From: Aquimonas sp.
Lineage (GTDB): Bacteria > Pseudomonadota > Gammaproteobacteria > Xanthomonadales > Xanthomonadaceae
Direction: 5' to 3'
DNA: 64,000 nt
Assembly: GCA_022241605.1 (NCBI GenBank)
Contig: JAKOMQ010000019.1
Location: 1-64,000, forward strand
A program made the translations under genes and the position numbers. This document shows positions 36,047 to 44,349 of the stretch, one piece after another; positions within the stretch are counted from its first letter, which is position 1; the number at the start of each line of letters is the position of its first letter. Under the pieces are notes generated by a model. The model saw nothing but the letters and a program-made list of their open reading frames with translations. It was not told where the DNA came from and searched no databases.

Positions 36047-37291
36047 TCAAAGACTTCTGCGAGGGGGCACCAGCAGATTGCCGAAAAGCAGGCCGGCCAC
36101 CAGACAGATCAGAACGATGATCACGGTGAAGCCCGCATCGAGGCCCAGGAATACGTCACGCTCGAAGACGAAGGACAGGCTGCGGAAGCCCACGCTGCCC
36201 GGCACCAGCAGAATCATGCCCGGCACTCGTACGATGGCACCGGGTCTCTGGAACGTGCGAGCGTAGATGTTGCTGGCCGCACTGACCACGAACCCGGCCA
36301 TGAACACTCCCGCCTCATTGCCGAGCGCGGCACCGCCGTAACGGCTGCAGAGATAGCCCAGCACAGCCGATGCCATCACCACTGGATAATCGCGAAGCCG
36401 CGCCCGGAACAGCACCGCGAACGACAGCGCCGCAATACACAGGGCCACCCACTCCAGCCACTCGGGCGGCAGTGCCGGCAATGGCTCCTCAGGCACCCAG
36501 CCGAGGAAACGCGCGAACTGGGTGGCTGCAACGGTGCCGAAAGTCAGCTTGAGCAGGGTGGACACCGCACCGGCAAAGCGCGCTGTTCCGGCTACAAGAT
36601 GCTGGCTGGACAGCTCCGAGACCGCATTGGCGAGCGTAAGCCCCGGCAGCAGCACGATCAGGCTGGCCACCACCACGGTCTTCAGGTTGATCGGCACCAG
36701 CCAGAAAGCGACGGCGGTCGCCAGCAAGGTCGCCAGCAGCGCCGCAATAGCGTCCAAGCCTTCGGACAATCGCGGGCGACGTGCACCCATTACATACAGC
36801 AAGCCGATCAGCCAGCCGATCACGGCGGCAGTGGCAATGTCCGGCCAGGCCGTGCGCAGAAGGCCGGCAACGCTTGCCGAGGCCAGGCCAAAGCTGGCGG
36901 CGGTCACCGCATCCGCCAGCTTGCCGGAGGGGGCCTTGAGGTCGCGCAGTGCGCGTGCGCCCTCCACCAGGCTCATGTCGCCGGCGAGCACGCGCTCGGC
37001 GATGGCGTCCGCCTCGCACAGACGCGCAAGGTCGACATCCCCCGGCTCCAGCCGCACCACCCGCGTCGTCTCCGCGGCCGGAGCGCCGGGCTCGCGCTCG
37101 GCCTCGGCATCCACGACCGACAGGATCAGCCCGGTCGGATTGGCCCATGCGTTGCACCGCAGGTTGAGGCGCCCTGCCACGGCCTGGATCGCCGCCTCCA
37201 GCCGCTGTGCCGTCGTGCCGTAGGCGTGCAGGCTTGCGGCGAGCTGCAGCAGGAAGTCGATGCGGGCAGCGTAGGTGGGCTGGGTTGCCAT
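36047..37291 (-). CDS. Threonine/serine exporter family protein (ThrE-like)
   Basis: 414 residues from the ATG at 37291. The N-terminal soluble domain of about 110 residues (YAARIDFLLQLAASLHAYGT, AWANPTGLILSVVDAEAERE) matches the ThrE N-terminal region. About ten hydrophobic helices follow (AVIGWLIGLLYVMGARRPRL; VVVASLIVLLPGLTLANAVS with the conserved GLTLxNAVSEL motif; GMILLVPGSVGFRSLSFVFE). Fused ThrE exports threonine and serine by proton-motive force in Corynebacterium; substrate here is inferred. It is divergent from the DMT gene with 79 bases between. Confidence 0.85.
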   Translation of the reverse strand: MATQPTYAARIDFLLQLAASLHAYGTTAQRLEAAIQAVAGRLNLRCNAWANPTGLILSVVDAEAEREPGAPAAETTRVVRLEPGDVDLARLCEADAIAERVLAGDMSLVEGARALRDLKAPSGKLADAVTAASFGLASASVAGLLRTAWPDIATAAVIGWLIGLLYVMGARRPRLSEGLDAIAALLATLLATAVAFWLVPINLKTVVVASLIVLLPGLTLANAVSELSSQHLVAGTARFAGAVSTLLKLTFGTVAATQFARFLGWVPEEPLPALPPEWLEWVALCIAALSFAVLFRARLRDYPVVMASAVLGYLCSRYGGAALGNEAGVFMAGFVVSAASNIYARTFQRPGAIVRVPGMILLVPGSVGFRSLSFVFERDVFLGLDAGFTVIIVLICLVAGLLFGNLLVPPRRSL

Positions 37292-37370
37292 CGGACGAGC
37301 GGGTTGCAAGGCGCGCAAGCATAACGGCCGCGCGGCATACTTCGCGCCCCCGCACTCCCGGTGATTCCCC

Positions 37371-38255
37371 ATGCCTTCAGGCTTCGGCCTCGGCGAAGCC
37401 TTTGCCCTTGGCAGCGCCATGGCCTGGGCGATCGGCGTGATCCTGTACCGACGGCTCGGCGACTACCTGCCTCCGCTGCCACTGAACTTCATCAAGAACC
37501 TGCTGGTGCTGGGCATGCTGGCGGTCGCGCTGCCGCTGGTGCACGGCCTGGCCCTGCCGCAGATCTCCGCGACGGAGCTGGGGCTCGCGATTGCCAGCGG
37601 CCTGATTGGCCTCGCGCTCGCCGACACGCTGTATCTCAAAGCGCTCAACCAGCTCGGCGCCGGCCGCATGGGGATCATCGGCAATCTCTACAGCCCGTTT
37701 GTAATCGCCCTGTCCTTCGTGTTCCTCGGCGAGCGCCTAGGGCCGCTGCAGGTAGTTGGATTCGTGCTGGTGGCCGCCGGCGTTCTGCTGGTAAGCGTGC
37801 GGCGTGCGTCCGAGACAACGCCCGCAGCGCGCGCTTCCGCGGTGCTGCTGGGCGTCTTCGCGATCCTGCTGATGGCGATCGCCATCATCATGATCAAGCG
37901 GGTGCTGGAAGCACAGCCACTGGTGTGGATCAGCCTGATCCGCATGGCCAGCGCCCTGCTCGGCCTGCTCGCGATCGCCGCCCTGCGCGGCGAGCTCAGC
38001 ACGCTCAATCCGCTGAAGATGCGGGTGGACTGGCGCCTGCTGCTGGTGGCCGCCTTCATTGGCCAGTTCCTGTCCACCCTGTTCTGGCTGGGCGGCTACA
38101 AATACACCAGCGCCATGGTCGCGGCCATCCTCAACGAAAGCGCCTCGATCTTCATCGTGCTGCTGGCCTGGCTGTGGCTGAAGGAGCCCATGGACGGCCG
38201 CCGCGCCGGCGGCGTCGGGCTGGCGCTGGCGGGGGTGGGCTTGATGGTTGTGTAG
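37371..38255 (+). CDS. EamA/DMT-family transporter
   Basis: 294 residues with ten predicted transmembrane helices in two EamA repeats: EAFALGSAMAWAIGVILYRR starts the first, ending near VLVAAGVLLVSVRRAS, and LLGVFAILLMAIAIIMIKRV starts the second, ending ALAGVGLMVV. LGAGRMGIIGNLYSPFVIAL and VAAILNESASIFIVLLAWLW carry the conserved helix-4/9 features. Such proteins export metabolites or amino acids; substrate unknown. Divergent from the ThrE-like exporter. Confidence 0.85.
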   Translation: MPSGFGLGEAFALGSAMAWAIGVILYRRLGDYLPPLPLNFIKNLLVLGMLAVALPLVHGLALPQISATELGLAIASGLIGLALADTLYLKALNQLGAGRMGIIGNLYSPFVIALSFVFLGERLGPLQVVGFVLVAAGVLLVSVRRASETTPAARASAVLLGVFAILLMAIAIIMIKRVLEAQPLVWISLIRMASALLGLLAIAALRGELSTLNPLKMRVDWRLLLVAAFIGQFLSTLFWLGGYKYTSAMVAAILNESASIFIVLLAWLWLKEPMDGRRAGGVGLALAGVGLMVV

Positions 38256-38257
38256 GA

Positions 38258-38422
38258 GGGTCGGGATTCGGGATTCGCCAGAGCAGGTGGCGGCAAGCCC
38301 CATCCCCAGTCACTCGCTTGCGCCCCTGCAAACCGCCAACAGGCCATCGGATCAGCCGAAAGACTTCAGGCTGGCCGCACGCCGCCCTTACGAATCCCCA
38401 ATCCCCAATCCCAAATCCCGGC
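38258..38422. repeat. Paired GGGATTC/GAATCCC heptamer arrays, element 3
   Basis: Left arm TCGGGATTCGGGATTCGCC (about 38261-38279); right arm GAATCCCCAATCCCCAATCC (about 38392-38420); spacer of about 112 bases without a gene. It lies between convergent genes and its right arm ends two bases before the stop codon of the next gene. Confidence 0.75.
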
Positions 38423-38424
38423 CT

Positions 38425-39276
38425 CTATCGCATGCAGCCAGCCCGCGGCACCACGCGCTGCAGGGGAATCTCGGCAGGCGCCCTGCCCTGCAGGCTGACC
38501 CGCATGCGGGCGCGATTGCAGTTGTCGAACTCAAGTGCCGCAGTGCCGATCGGCGTGGATTCCACCGGCCGATTGGACAGGAAGCCACCGCCTTCGCTGT
38601 TGAACACCTGGGCCTCGACGCGAGCGCCCTCGATCGGTCCGAGACCGGTCAGCCACAGCTTTTCGCCGACCTCGGCGCCCTCGCCCCAGGTGAACCACGC
38701 AAAAGCCAGCTGACCGCTGTCACCCAACACGTCGACGTAGACGCCCTGGCCGGGCATGGCCGGATCGAACCAGGCGCCGTCGATGCCCTCGCCGATGGCA
38801 AAGGCGGGCGGCTCGGCCAGCTCGGACTTGACCGTGTAGCCCCACAGGCAGATCGCGCCTGAGGTGTTGCGGATGAAAGCCTCGGGATGCTCCTCGATCC
38901 ACGCTGGCCAGCCATCACACAGCTCGATGGCAAGCCCGCCAAAGCCGTCGACCTCGGCGATATGCCAGCGCCACAGCCGCTGGCCAGGGTCACGGATATC
39001 ACGGTTGAAACCGTCGCCACCCGCCTCGATGCGCGCCAACAGAATTCCGGGCAGATCGTCGCTGGGGCGCCCGCCGTTGGCGATCAGGGCGCGCGCGTTG
39101 GCGATGTGTTCGGGGTCGGACAGCGGCACCAGAAAGCTCTGATCGCGATCGGTTTCGATCTCGCCGACCTCGAACCAGATCACGGGGGGCGACTCAGCTC
39201 GCACAACGGGGGAGACGGCGAGGCTGGCCAGCGCAGCGACAGCCGTGAGCGCGAGGGTTCGGAAACACTGCGGCAT
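38425..39276 (-). CDS. Secreted protein with BP74-like N-terminal domain
   Basis: 283 residues, with AAGGAG before the ATG at 39276. Signal peptide [20 protein letters not shown], mature from about ESPP. Residues about 30-145 resemble the BP74 N-terminal domain: FEVGEIETDRDQSFLVPLSD, PEHIANARALIANGG, RLWRWHIAEVDGFGGLAIEL and CDGWPAWIEEHPEAFI, ending GAICLWGYTV. Residues about 160-280 form a second beta domain with GAWFDPAMPGQGVYVDVLGD and LAFAWFTWGEGAEVGEKLWL, a module often seen in xanthomonad secreted proteins. BP74 is known from Dictyostelium; its bacterial function is unclear. Confidence 0.65.
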   Translation of the reverse strand: MPQCFRTLALTAVAALASLAVSPVVRAESPPVIWFEVGEIETDRDQSFLVPLSDPEHIANARALIANGGRPSDDLPGILLARIEAGGDGFNRDIRDPGQRLWRWHIAEVDGFGGLAIELCDGWPAWIEEHPEAFIRNTSGAICLWGYTVKSELAEPPAFAIGEGIDGAWFDPAMPGQGVYVDVLGDSGQLAFAWFTWGEGAEVGEKLWLTGLGPIEGARVEAQVFNSEGGGFLSNRPVESTPIGTAALEFDNCNRARMRVSLQGRAPAEIPLQRVVPRAGCMR

Positions 39277-39465
39277 GGGAAAGCTCCTTGCGGACGAAAG
39301 TGCCCATCCTGGGCAGGCAAAGAATCAGGACACCGGCCCTGCAGCCCTCAAGGGGCACGGCAGCAGGCCAGCATGTCAGGCGACGGAACAGTCCGGCGCG
39401 CAGGGAAGTCTGCCAGAGCGGCAACACGTCGTGCAGGTCCCCTGGCCCAAGCAGCCGACCGGCAT

Positions 39466-40062
39466 TCAGGCGCTTGGGATGGCGATGTGCCGGAAGGTCA
39501 GATTCAGCCTCGGCGGCAGCGGCCGCGCGCTCTTGGGCAGAGCGTGCTGGTACAGGGCCTGGGTCTGCCCGGCCATCAGCAGCAGGCTGCCGTGCGGCAG
39601 CTCCAGCTTGAGCCGCTGGCGGCGCTCGGCGCGGTCGCGGAAGGCAAAGCCTCGCGCGGCACCCAGGCTGAGCGAGGCGATCATCGGCCGCAACCCGAGT
39701 TCAGGCTCGTCGTCGGCGTGCCAGCCCATGCCGTCGCCACCATCACGGTAGAGGTTGGCCAGCACGCTGTTGAAGCGCGTCCCGCAGGCGGCCTCCACCC
39801 TCTGCCGCAGGCCCTGCAGCTCAGGTGTCCACGGTCGCGGCTCGAAGCGCGTACGCGAGTAGGTGTAGCTCGCTCCCGGGTCGCCAATCCAGCAGGACAG
39901 ACGCGGTGAAGCGTGCTCACGGCCGTAGAGGCGAATCCGGTGCTGCTCCCAGGGGATTTCTTCGATCAGCGAGGACAGCGCGGCGTCAGCTGCCTGCGGC
40001 CCGAGGAACTGGGGCGCGATGCGCAGCTCGGCTCCCGGCAAGTTGATCTCGATCCATTCCAT
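39466..40062 (-). CDS. AlkB-like 2-oxoglutarate/Fe(II) dioxygenase
   Basis: 198 residues. The ATG at 40062 is chosen; upstream in-frame sequence overlaps the ETF-QO leader and is not family-like. AlkB-type enzymes repair alkylated nucleic acid bases by oxidative demethylation. The signature is NLYRDGGDGMGWHADDEPEL (HxD iron ligands), SLSLGAARGFAFRDRAERR, and the late QHALPKSARPLPPRLNLTFR with the third His ligand and RxNxTFR 2-oxoglutarate site. The substrate-lid segment SPRLSCWIGDPGASYTYSRT fits the ALKBH2/3-like group. Confidence 0.92.
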   Translation of the reverse strand: MEWIEINLPGAELRIAPQFLGPQAADAALSSLIEEIPWEQHRIRLYGREHASPRLSCWIGDPGASYTYSRTRFEPRPWTPELQGLRQRVEAACGTRFNSVLANLYRDGGDGMGWHADDEPELGLRPMIASLSLGAARGFAFRDRAERRQRLKLELPHGSLLLMAGQTQALYQHALPKSARPLPPRLNLTFRHIAIPSA

Positions 40063-40216
40063 ACGCTGGAGTATGCTTGCAGCCCTCACCGGCGCGGCCT
40101 GCCCCATGCAGGTTTCGCGCGCAGCAAGTGTGCGCGTCGGACGATCAACAGGCTGTCGCCTGCACGCCCGGCCCCCGATAATGTCGCCCTTTACAGAAAC
40201 CGCCAGGAGCCAGCCC

Positions 40217-41818
40217 ATGAGCGAGCGCGATGTCATGGAATACGACGTGGTCACGGTGGGCGCAGGCCCGGCCGGCCTCGCCTTTGCCATTCGACTCAAG
40301 CAGCTCAAGCCGGACCTGTCGGTCTGCGTGATCGAGAAAGCCTCCACCATCGGCGCGCAGATCCTGTCGGGAGCGGTGATCGAGCCCGCGCCGCTGGACG
40401 AGCTGCTGCCCGGCTGGCGGGACAGTCCGCCGCCGGTCTGTGTGCCGGCCACCGAAGACGAGTTCTGGTTCCTTACCAAGACCGGCGGCTTCAAGTTCCC
40501 GATCGCACCACCGCAGATGAGCAACCACGGCAATTTCATCGTCAGCCTGGGCGCCACTTGCGCCTGGCTGGCGCCGCAGGCCGAGGCGCTGGGCGTCGAG
40601 ATCTACCCGGGCTTCGCCGCAGCCGAACCCCTGTTCGACGCCGACGGCCGCGTCTGCGGCGTGCGCATTGGCGATATGGGCGTGGCCAAGGACGGCTCGC
40701 AAAAGCCGGGCTACACCCAGGGCATCGATATCCGTGCCCGCCACACCGTGCTCGCCGAGGGCGCCCGCGGCCATCTGGCCAAGCAGCTGATCAAGCGCTA
40801 CGCGCTGGACAAGGACTGCGACCCGCAGAGCTACTCGATCGGCATCAAGGAGCTCTGGCAGGTGCCGGAGGACCGCGTCAAACCCGGCAAGATCGTGCAC
40901 AGCCTGGGGTGGCCGGCGGATACCCGTACCTACGGCGGCAGCTTTCTCTATCACCTGACCGGCGGCCGCATCGCGCTGGGCTACGTCTCGGGCCTCGACT
41001 ACCGCGACCCGAACTACCAGCCCTACGAGGCTTTCCAGCAGTGGAAGCACCACCCGACCGTGAAGCCGCTGCTCGACGGCGGCAGCATCCTCTCGGCCGG
41101 CGCCCGCGCCATCGTCACCGGCGGCTACCAGAGCCTGCCCAAGACCGAAATGCCCGGCGCACTGCTGATCGGCTGCGATGCGGGCCTCGTCAACGTGCCC
41201 AAGATCAAGGGCGTCCACCAGGCGATGCGCTCCGGCATGCTCGCCGCCGAGCACATCGCCAGCACCGACACCGTCGAAGGCTGGGACGCCAAGCTGCGCG
41301 GCTCGGTGGTCTATTCCGAGCTCAAGAAGGTCCGCAACTTCAAGCCCGGCTTCAAGAAAGGTCTGTGGTTCGGCCTGGTCAACTCTGGCTGGGAAACCGT
41401 CACCGGCGGCGCCTCGCCGTGGACCCTCAAGGTCAAATCCGACCACGCCAGCCTGCAGAAGCTGTCCGAGGCTGAGTCCCCCAAGCGCGACTACGTCGAG
41501 CGCAGCCTCGCCCCCCGCGACCGCCTGGCCGGCGTCTACTACGCCGCCACCGAGCACGACGAAGACCAGCCCGTGCACCTGCGGGTGGAAAACACCGACG
41601 TCTGCGTGACCCAGTGCGCCGAGGAATACGGCAACCCCTGCACCCGCTTCTGCCCGGCCGGGGTGTACGAGATCGTCGACGACGACGCCGGCAAGCGCCT
41701 GCAGATCAACGCCGCCAACTGCGTGCACTGCAAGACCTGCGATATCAAGGATCCGTACCAGATCATCAACTGGGTGACGCCGGAAGGTGGGGCTGGGCCG
41801 AATTACCAGAATCTGTAG
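40217..41818 (+). CDS. Electron transfer flavoprotein-ubiquinone oxidoreductase
   Basis: 533 residues from the ATG at 40217 with CAGGAGC upstream. It passes electrons from ETF, reduced by acyl-CoA dehydrogenases, to ubiquinone at the inner membrane. The FAD site is VVTVGAGPAGLAFAIRLKQL; the quinone/membrane region includes GGYQSLPKTEMPGALLIGCD. The C-terminal 4Fe-4S cluster ligands are in NPCTRFCPAGVYEI and NAANCVHCKTCDIKDPYQII. It serves beta-oxidation enzymes such as the acyl-CoA dehydrogenase at 31911; the etfAB genes are not in this window. Confidence 0.96.
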   Translation: MSERDVMEYDVVTVGAGPAGLAFAIRLKQLKPDLSVCVIEKASTIGAQILSGAVIEPAPLDELLPGWRDSPPPVCVPATEDEFWFLTKTGGFKFPIAPPQMSNHGNFIVSLGATCAWLAPQAEALGVEIYPGFAAAEPLFDADGRVCGVRIGDMGVAKDGSQKPGYTQGIDIRARHTVLAEGARGHLAKQLIKRYALDKDCDPQSYSIGIKELWQVPEDRVKPGKIVHSLGWPADTRTYGGSFLYHLTGGRIALGYVSGLDYRDPNYQPYEAFQQWKHHPTVKPLLDGGSILSAGARAIVTGGYQSLPKTEMPGALLIGCDAGLVNVPKIKGVHQAMRSGMLAAEHIASTDTVEGWDAKLRGSVVYSELKKVRNFKPGFKKGLWFGLVNSGWETVTGGASPWTLKVKSDHASLQKLSEAESPKRDYVERSLAPRDRLAGVYYAATEHDEDQPVHLRVENTDVCVTQCAEEYGNPCTRFCPAGVYEIVDDDAGKRLQINAANCVHCKTCDIKDPYQIINWVTPEGGAGPNYQNL

Positions 41819-41821
41819 CTG

Positions 41822-42580
41822 GTGGCGGAGCAGCGCTTCTCACTGCTGCGGACGCTGGCGCTGAGCCTTGTGCTTGCGGCGCCGGTTGGTGTGGTGCTGT
41901 ATCTGGAGCGCGAGTTCAGGCCGGGGGCTAAGGTGGGGGGTGGGGAGGCGTTGCTGCCGAAGCCTTGGCTGGAGCTGCCGAAGCAGCCTCAGCAGCTCGC
42001 ATCACCGCACACCCGCAGGTCTCTGATGGACTTCCTGATCATGGAGAGGACCATAGCGTCTACTGCGGTAGCGCCCAACCAAGACCTCTACGAGTCGCTG
42101 GCGTTTGATTGCGATGAAGGTTATCGGACGCAGAAAATTGATGTAGTTCAGCTGTGGTTGATCTCTGCCTTTGGTGACGGCGCAAAGCTGGAACTGAGGG
42201 TTCGCGGGCAACTTGCCGATCTCGAGCTGGCGGAATGGACAGCGTTGGCAGCTCCAGAACCGCCACGCAGCGCGACCGTCGACGAGCTAGCGCAGGAGCG
42301 CTCTTCGATTCCCCGGCTGAAAAGCCGTCAGCTGCGCGGAGTCCCACTTGAGAGGCTGGAGACAGTGCGATCGGCGTGGGCGTCGGAAGCGCTTTGGACC
42401 GAGTCCCGATCCAACCACACACCGGGCTGCATGGACGGCGACACCGCAATCGTCAGCGGGTGCGTGCAAGGCGAGTTTGCCGTTCAGGTGCATTACTGCG
42501 GATCGACGGCTCAGGGGGCGGCGCATCGGGTGATGGATGCAGTGAAGCCGCTCCTTGCGGACGCGCACCGGCTGAAATGA
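41822..42580 (+). CDS. Hypothetical membrane-anchored or secreted protein
   Basis: 252 residues from a GTG three bases after the ETF-QO stop. One hydrophobic N-terminal segment (LLRTLALSLVLAAPVGVVLY) may be a signal anchor. The rest is soluble, with a recognisable pairing of cysteines only in NHTPGCMDGDTAIVSGCVQG and QVHYCGSTAQG. I find no known domain. The last 100 residues, with CxxGxxxIVSGC and HYCG, are the best candidate for a conserved module. The close spacing suggests cotranscription with ETF-QO, though the functions need not be related. Confidence 0.6.
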   Translation: MAEQRFSLLRTLALSLVLAAPVGVVLYLEREFRPGAKVGGGEALLPKPWLELPKQPQQLASPHTRRSLMDFLIMERTIASTAVAPNQDLYESLAFDCDEGYRTQKIDVVQLWLISAFGDGAKLELRVRGQLADLELAEWTALAAPEPPRSATVDELAQERSSIPRLKSRQLRGVPLERLETVRSAWASEALWTESRSNHTPGCMDGDTAIVSGCVQGEFAVQVHYCGSTAQGAAHRVMDAVKPLLADAHRLK

Positions 42581-42807
42581 ATCCGAAGCCAGCCGGAAGG
42601 GCGCGAGTCAGATCAAGCTGATCGACGGCGGCGGTGGCTGAAACGGCACTGGCTCGCATTCGATGGCTCTTTGCTCGCTTGGTCGGGCTCGCCGCAGAAC
42701 CTGCAGCAAGAGCTTTCGGTCCGTCCTTCGGCCGGCCCGAGTCACTCACTTTGCGTGCCCAAAGAAAAGGAACCAAAAGAAAGGGCACCCCTCGTCCGCG
42801 CCCTCAA

Positions 42808-42904
42808 GCGCATCCCTGCGCAGAGGGTTCAAGAGAGTCGGTCGGGGTTTTCGGACAGGCCATCCCTGGCCTGGCGAAAACCTTGCCCGCATCCCTGCGG
42901 GCAA
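42808..42904 (-). repeat. Hairpin-triplet block C (inverted copy)
   Basis: Read on the minus strand, three hairpins have GGGA loops: 42883-42904 (9-bp stem TTGCCCGCA/TGCGGGCAA), 42856-42873 (7-bp stem CAGGCCA/TGGCCTG) and 42808-42821 (5-bp stem GCGCA/TGCGC). Each presents CAGGGATG across the loop. The order is the same as in the two direct blocks. Confidence 0.85.
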
Positions 42905-43143
42905 CCCTGCGGGCTGATCGACCGCCTCCCGCCGCTCCCCAGGGGCCCCGATGAAGAGCGCGGGCTCCTGCCCGCAAGAGCCACAGCCCGCGGGAGTCGA
43001 GCGTTTCGGGAGTTGGATGAAACTTGACCCCATAGGGTGTGCCTTGGCGCACCGTCGTACGGCTCCGGCCTGCCAGAGCGTTTTTTGTTCGGAGAGCGGT
43101 GTTCTTCGAGGAGGCCAAAGCAAGAGCGGGACCCTGAGCTCTC

Positions 43144-43220
43144 TGTGGGAGCGAGCTTGCTCGCGACACAGGCACAGAGGCGAAGCGCAGGCTGCGGTCG
43201 CCTGCAAGCAGGCTCCCACA
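43144..43220. repeat. REP pair in inverted orientation (REPIN-like)
   Basis: TGTGGGAGCGAGCTTGCTCG at 43144 and, inverted, GCCTGCAAGCAGGCTCCCAC ending near 43219 match the well-known REP type TGTGGGAGC-stem found in pseudomonads. Two REPs facing each other with a short spacer make a REPIN. They are mobilised by RAYT transposases; none is in this window. Confidence 0.8.
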
Positions 43221-43264
43221 AACAGAAGGATGCTTTTATGCAACGTCGAAGCATGAGCCCAGCC

Positions 43265-43479
43265 GGCTCTGGCTCTGGCTTTGCCTTTGCCTTTGGCTCT
43301 GGCTTTGCCTTTGCCTTTGCCTTTGCCTTTGCCTTTGCCTTTGCCTTTGCCTTTGCCTTTGCCTTTGCCTTTGGCTCTGGCTTTGCCTTTGCCTTTGCCT
43401 TTGGCTCTGGCTTTGCCTTTGCCTTTGCCTTTGGCTTTGGCTTTGGCTTTGGCTTTGGCTCTGGCTCTGGCTGTGGCTC
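43265..43479. repeat. Hexanucleotide satellite, units G(G/C)CT(T/C)T
   Basis: About 36 head-to-tail hexamers, mainly GCCTTT with interspersed GGCTCT and GGCTTT, arranged in higher-order groups. Because the unit is six bases, copy-number changes never shift a frame, so it can be open in all frames without coding. The strands are biased: one has almost only pyrimidine-rich CTTTGC, the other GGCAAA. Confidence 0.9.
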
Positions 43480-43551
43480 CTGCGGGCAGGAGCCCGCGCT
43501 CTCCTCGGGGCCCCTGGGGAGCGGCGAGCGGAGGCTGAAATGCCCGAAGGG

Positions 43552-43653
43552 TTGGCCGCAGGGATGCGGCCAAGGTTTTCGCCAGGCCAGGGAGGGCCTG
43601 TCGAAAACCCCAGACTCCGCTCGCGAACCCTTCGCGCAGGGATGCGCGAAGGG
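43552..43653 (+). repeat. Hairpin-triplet block A
   Basis: Three hairpins: 43552-43573 (stem TTGGCCGCA/TGCGGCCAA, loop GGGA), 43583-43600 (stem CAGGCC/GGCCTG, loop AGGGAG) and 43628-43653 (11-bp stem CCCTTCGCGCA/TGCGCGAAGGG, loop GGGA). Stem sequences differ from blocks B and C by paired changes, so the structure is conserved. Confidence 0.88.
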
Positions 43654-43814
43654 CGCGGACGAGGGGTGGCCTTTCTTTGGCCTACCTTTCTTTGGCCACG
43701 CAAAGAAAGGTAGGTCGGGCCGCTCGCAGGGCGGACCGAAAGCTCTTGCTCCTGCTTCCGCTCTTCGCTTCAAACCAGAACGACAAGCCCAACGACAAGC
43801 CCCAGACCCACGAC

Positions 43815-44349
43815 GGTGCGCCAAGGCACACCCTATGAAGAGCATCGCAACGACCCGCGCTTCTACCGGGGCCCTTGGGGAGCGGCGAGTGGAGGCTGAA
43901 GCGCCCGAAGGGTTGGCCGCAGGGATGCGGCCAAGGTTTTCGCCAGGCCAGGGATGGCCTGTCGAAAACCCCAGCCTCCACTCGCGAACCCTCTGCGCAA
44001 GGATGCGCAGAGGGCGCGGACGAGGGGTGGCCTTCTCTTTGGTTACTTTCTCTTGGGCACGCAAGAGAAAGTGACTCGGGAAGCCCGGAGGGCTGGCCGA
44101 AAGCTCCTGATCTTGGCTTCGGCTTTTCGCTCCGAGCCAGAACCCAAACGGAACAACAAGCCTCAGCCGCACGATGGTGCGCCAAGGCACACCCTATGAC
44201 GAGCTCGCAAGAATCGATGACTCGGGCAGCCCGAAGGGCTGTCCGAAAGCCCTTGCTCTTCGCTCCAGCGCTTCGCTTCGCTTCGGACCAGAACACAAAC
44301 GCAGCGGCAAGCCCCAGATGCACGATGGTGCGCCAAGGCACACCCTATG
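43815..44349 (+). repeat. 23-bp boundary sequence, three direct copies
   Basis: A 23-mer beginning GGTGCGCCAAGGCACACCCT occurs at 43815-43837, 44176-44198 and 44327-44349, and inverted at 43031-43053. It is identical in all four places by eye, whereas the sequence between copies varies. Spacings of 361 and 151 bases show one full unit and one deleted unit. It marks the edges of the repeated units. Confidence 0.85.
43913..44014 (+). repeat. Hairpin-triplet block B
   Basis: Three hairpins: 43913-43934 (9-bp stem, loop GGGA), 43944-43961 (7-bp stem CAGGCCA/TGGCCTG, loop GGGA) and 43989-44014 (11-bp stem CCCTCTGCGCA/TGCGCAGAGGG, loop AGGA). Each shows CAGGGATG or CAAGGATG. The third stem differs from block A at two neighbouring positions, both compensated. 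Confidence 0.88.

Noticed and set aside
43144-43220. Rho-independent terminator
   Set aside because: The two palindromes match the REP consensus and have no T run or preceding gene, so REP is the better reading.
42829-44190. Long minus-strand frame of 453 codons through the repeat island
   Set aside because: It consists of translated repeat units and Lys-Ala/Pro-Glu runs from the hexanucleotide satellite, has no ribosome binding site and matches no protein. The plus-strand frame of 345 codons over the same DNA is rejected for the same reason.
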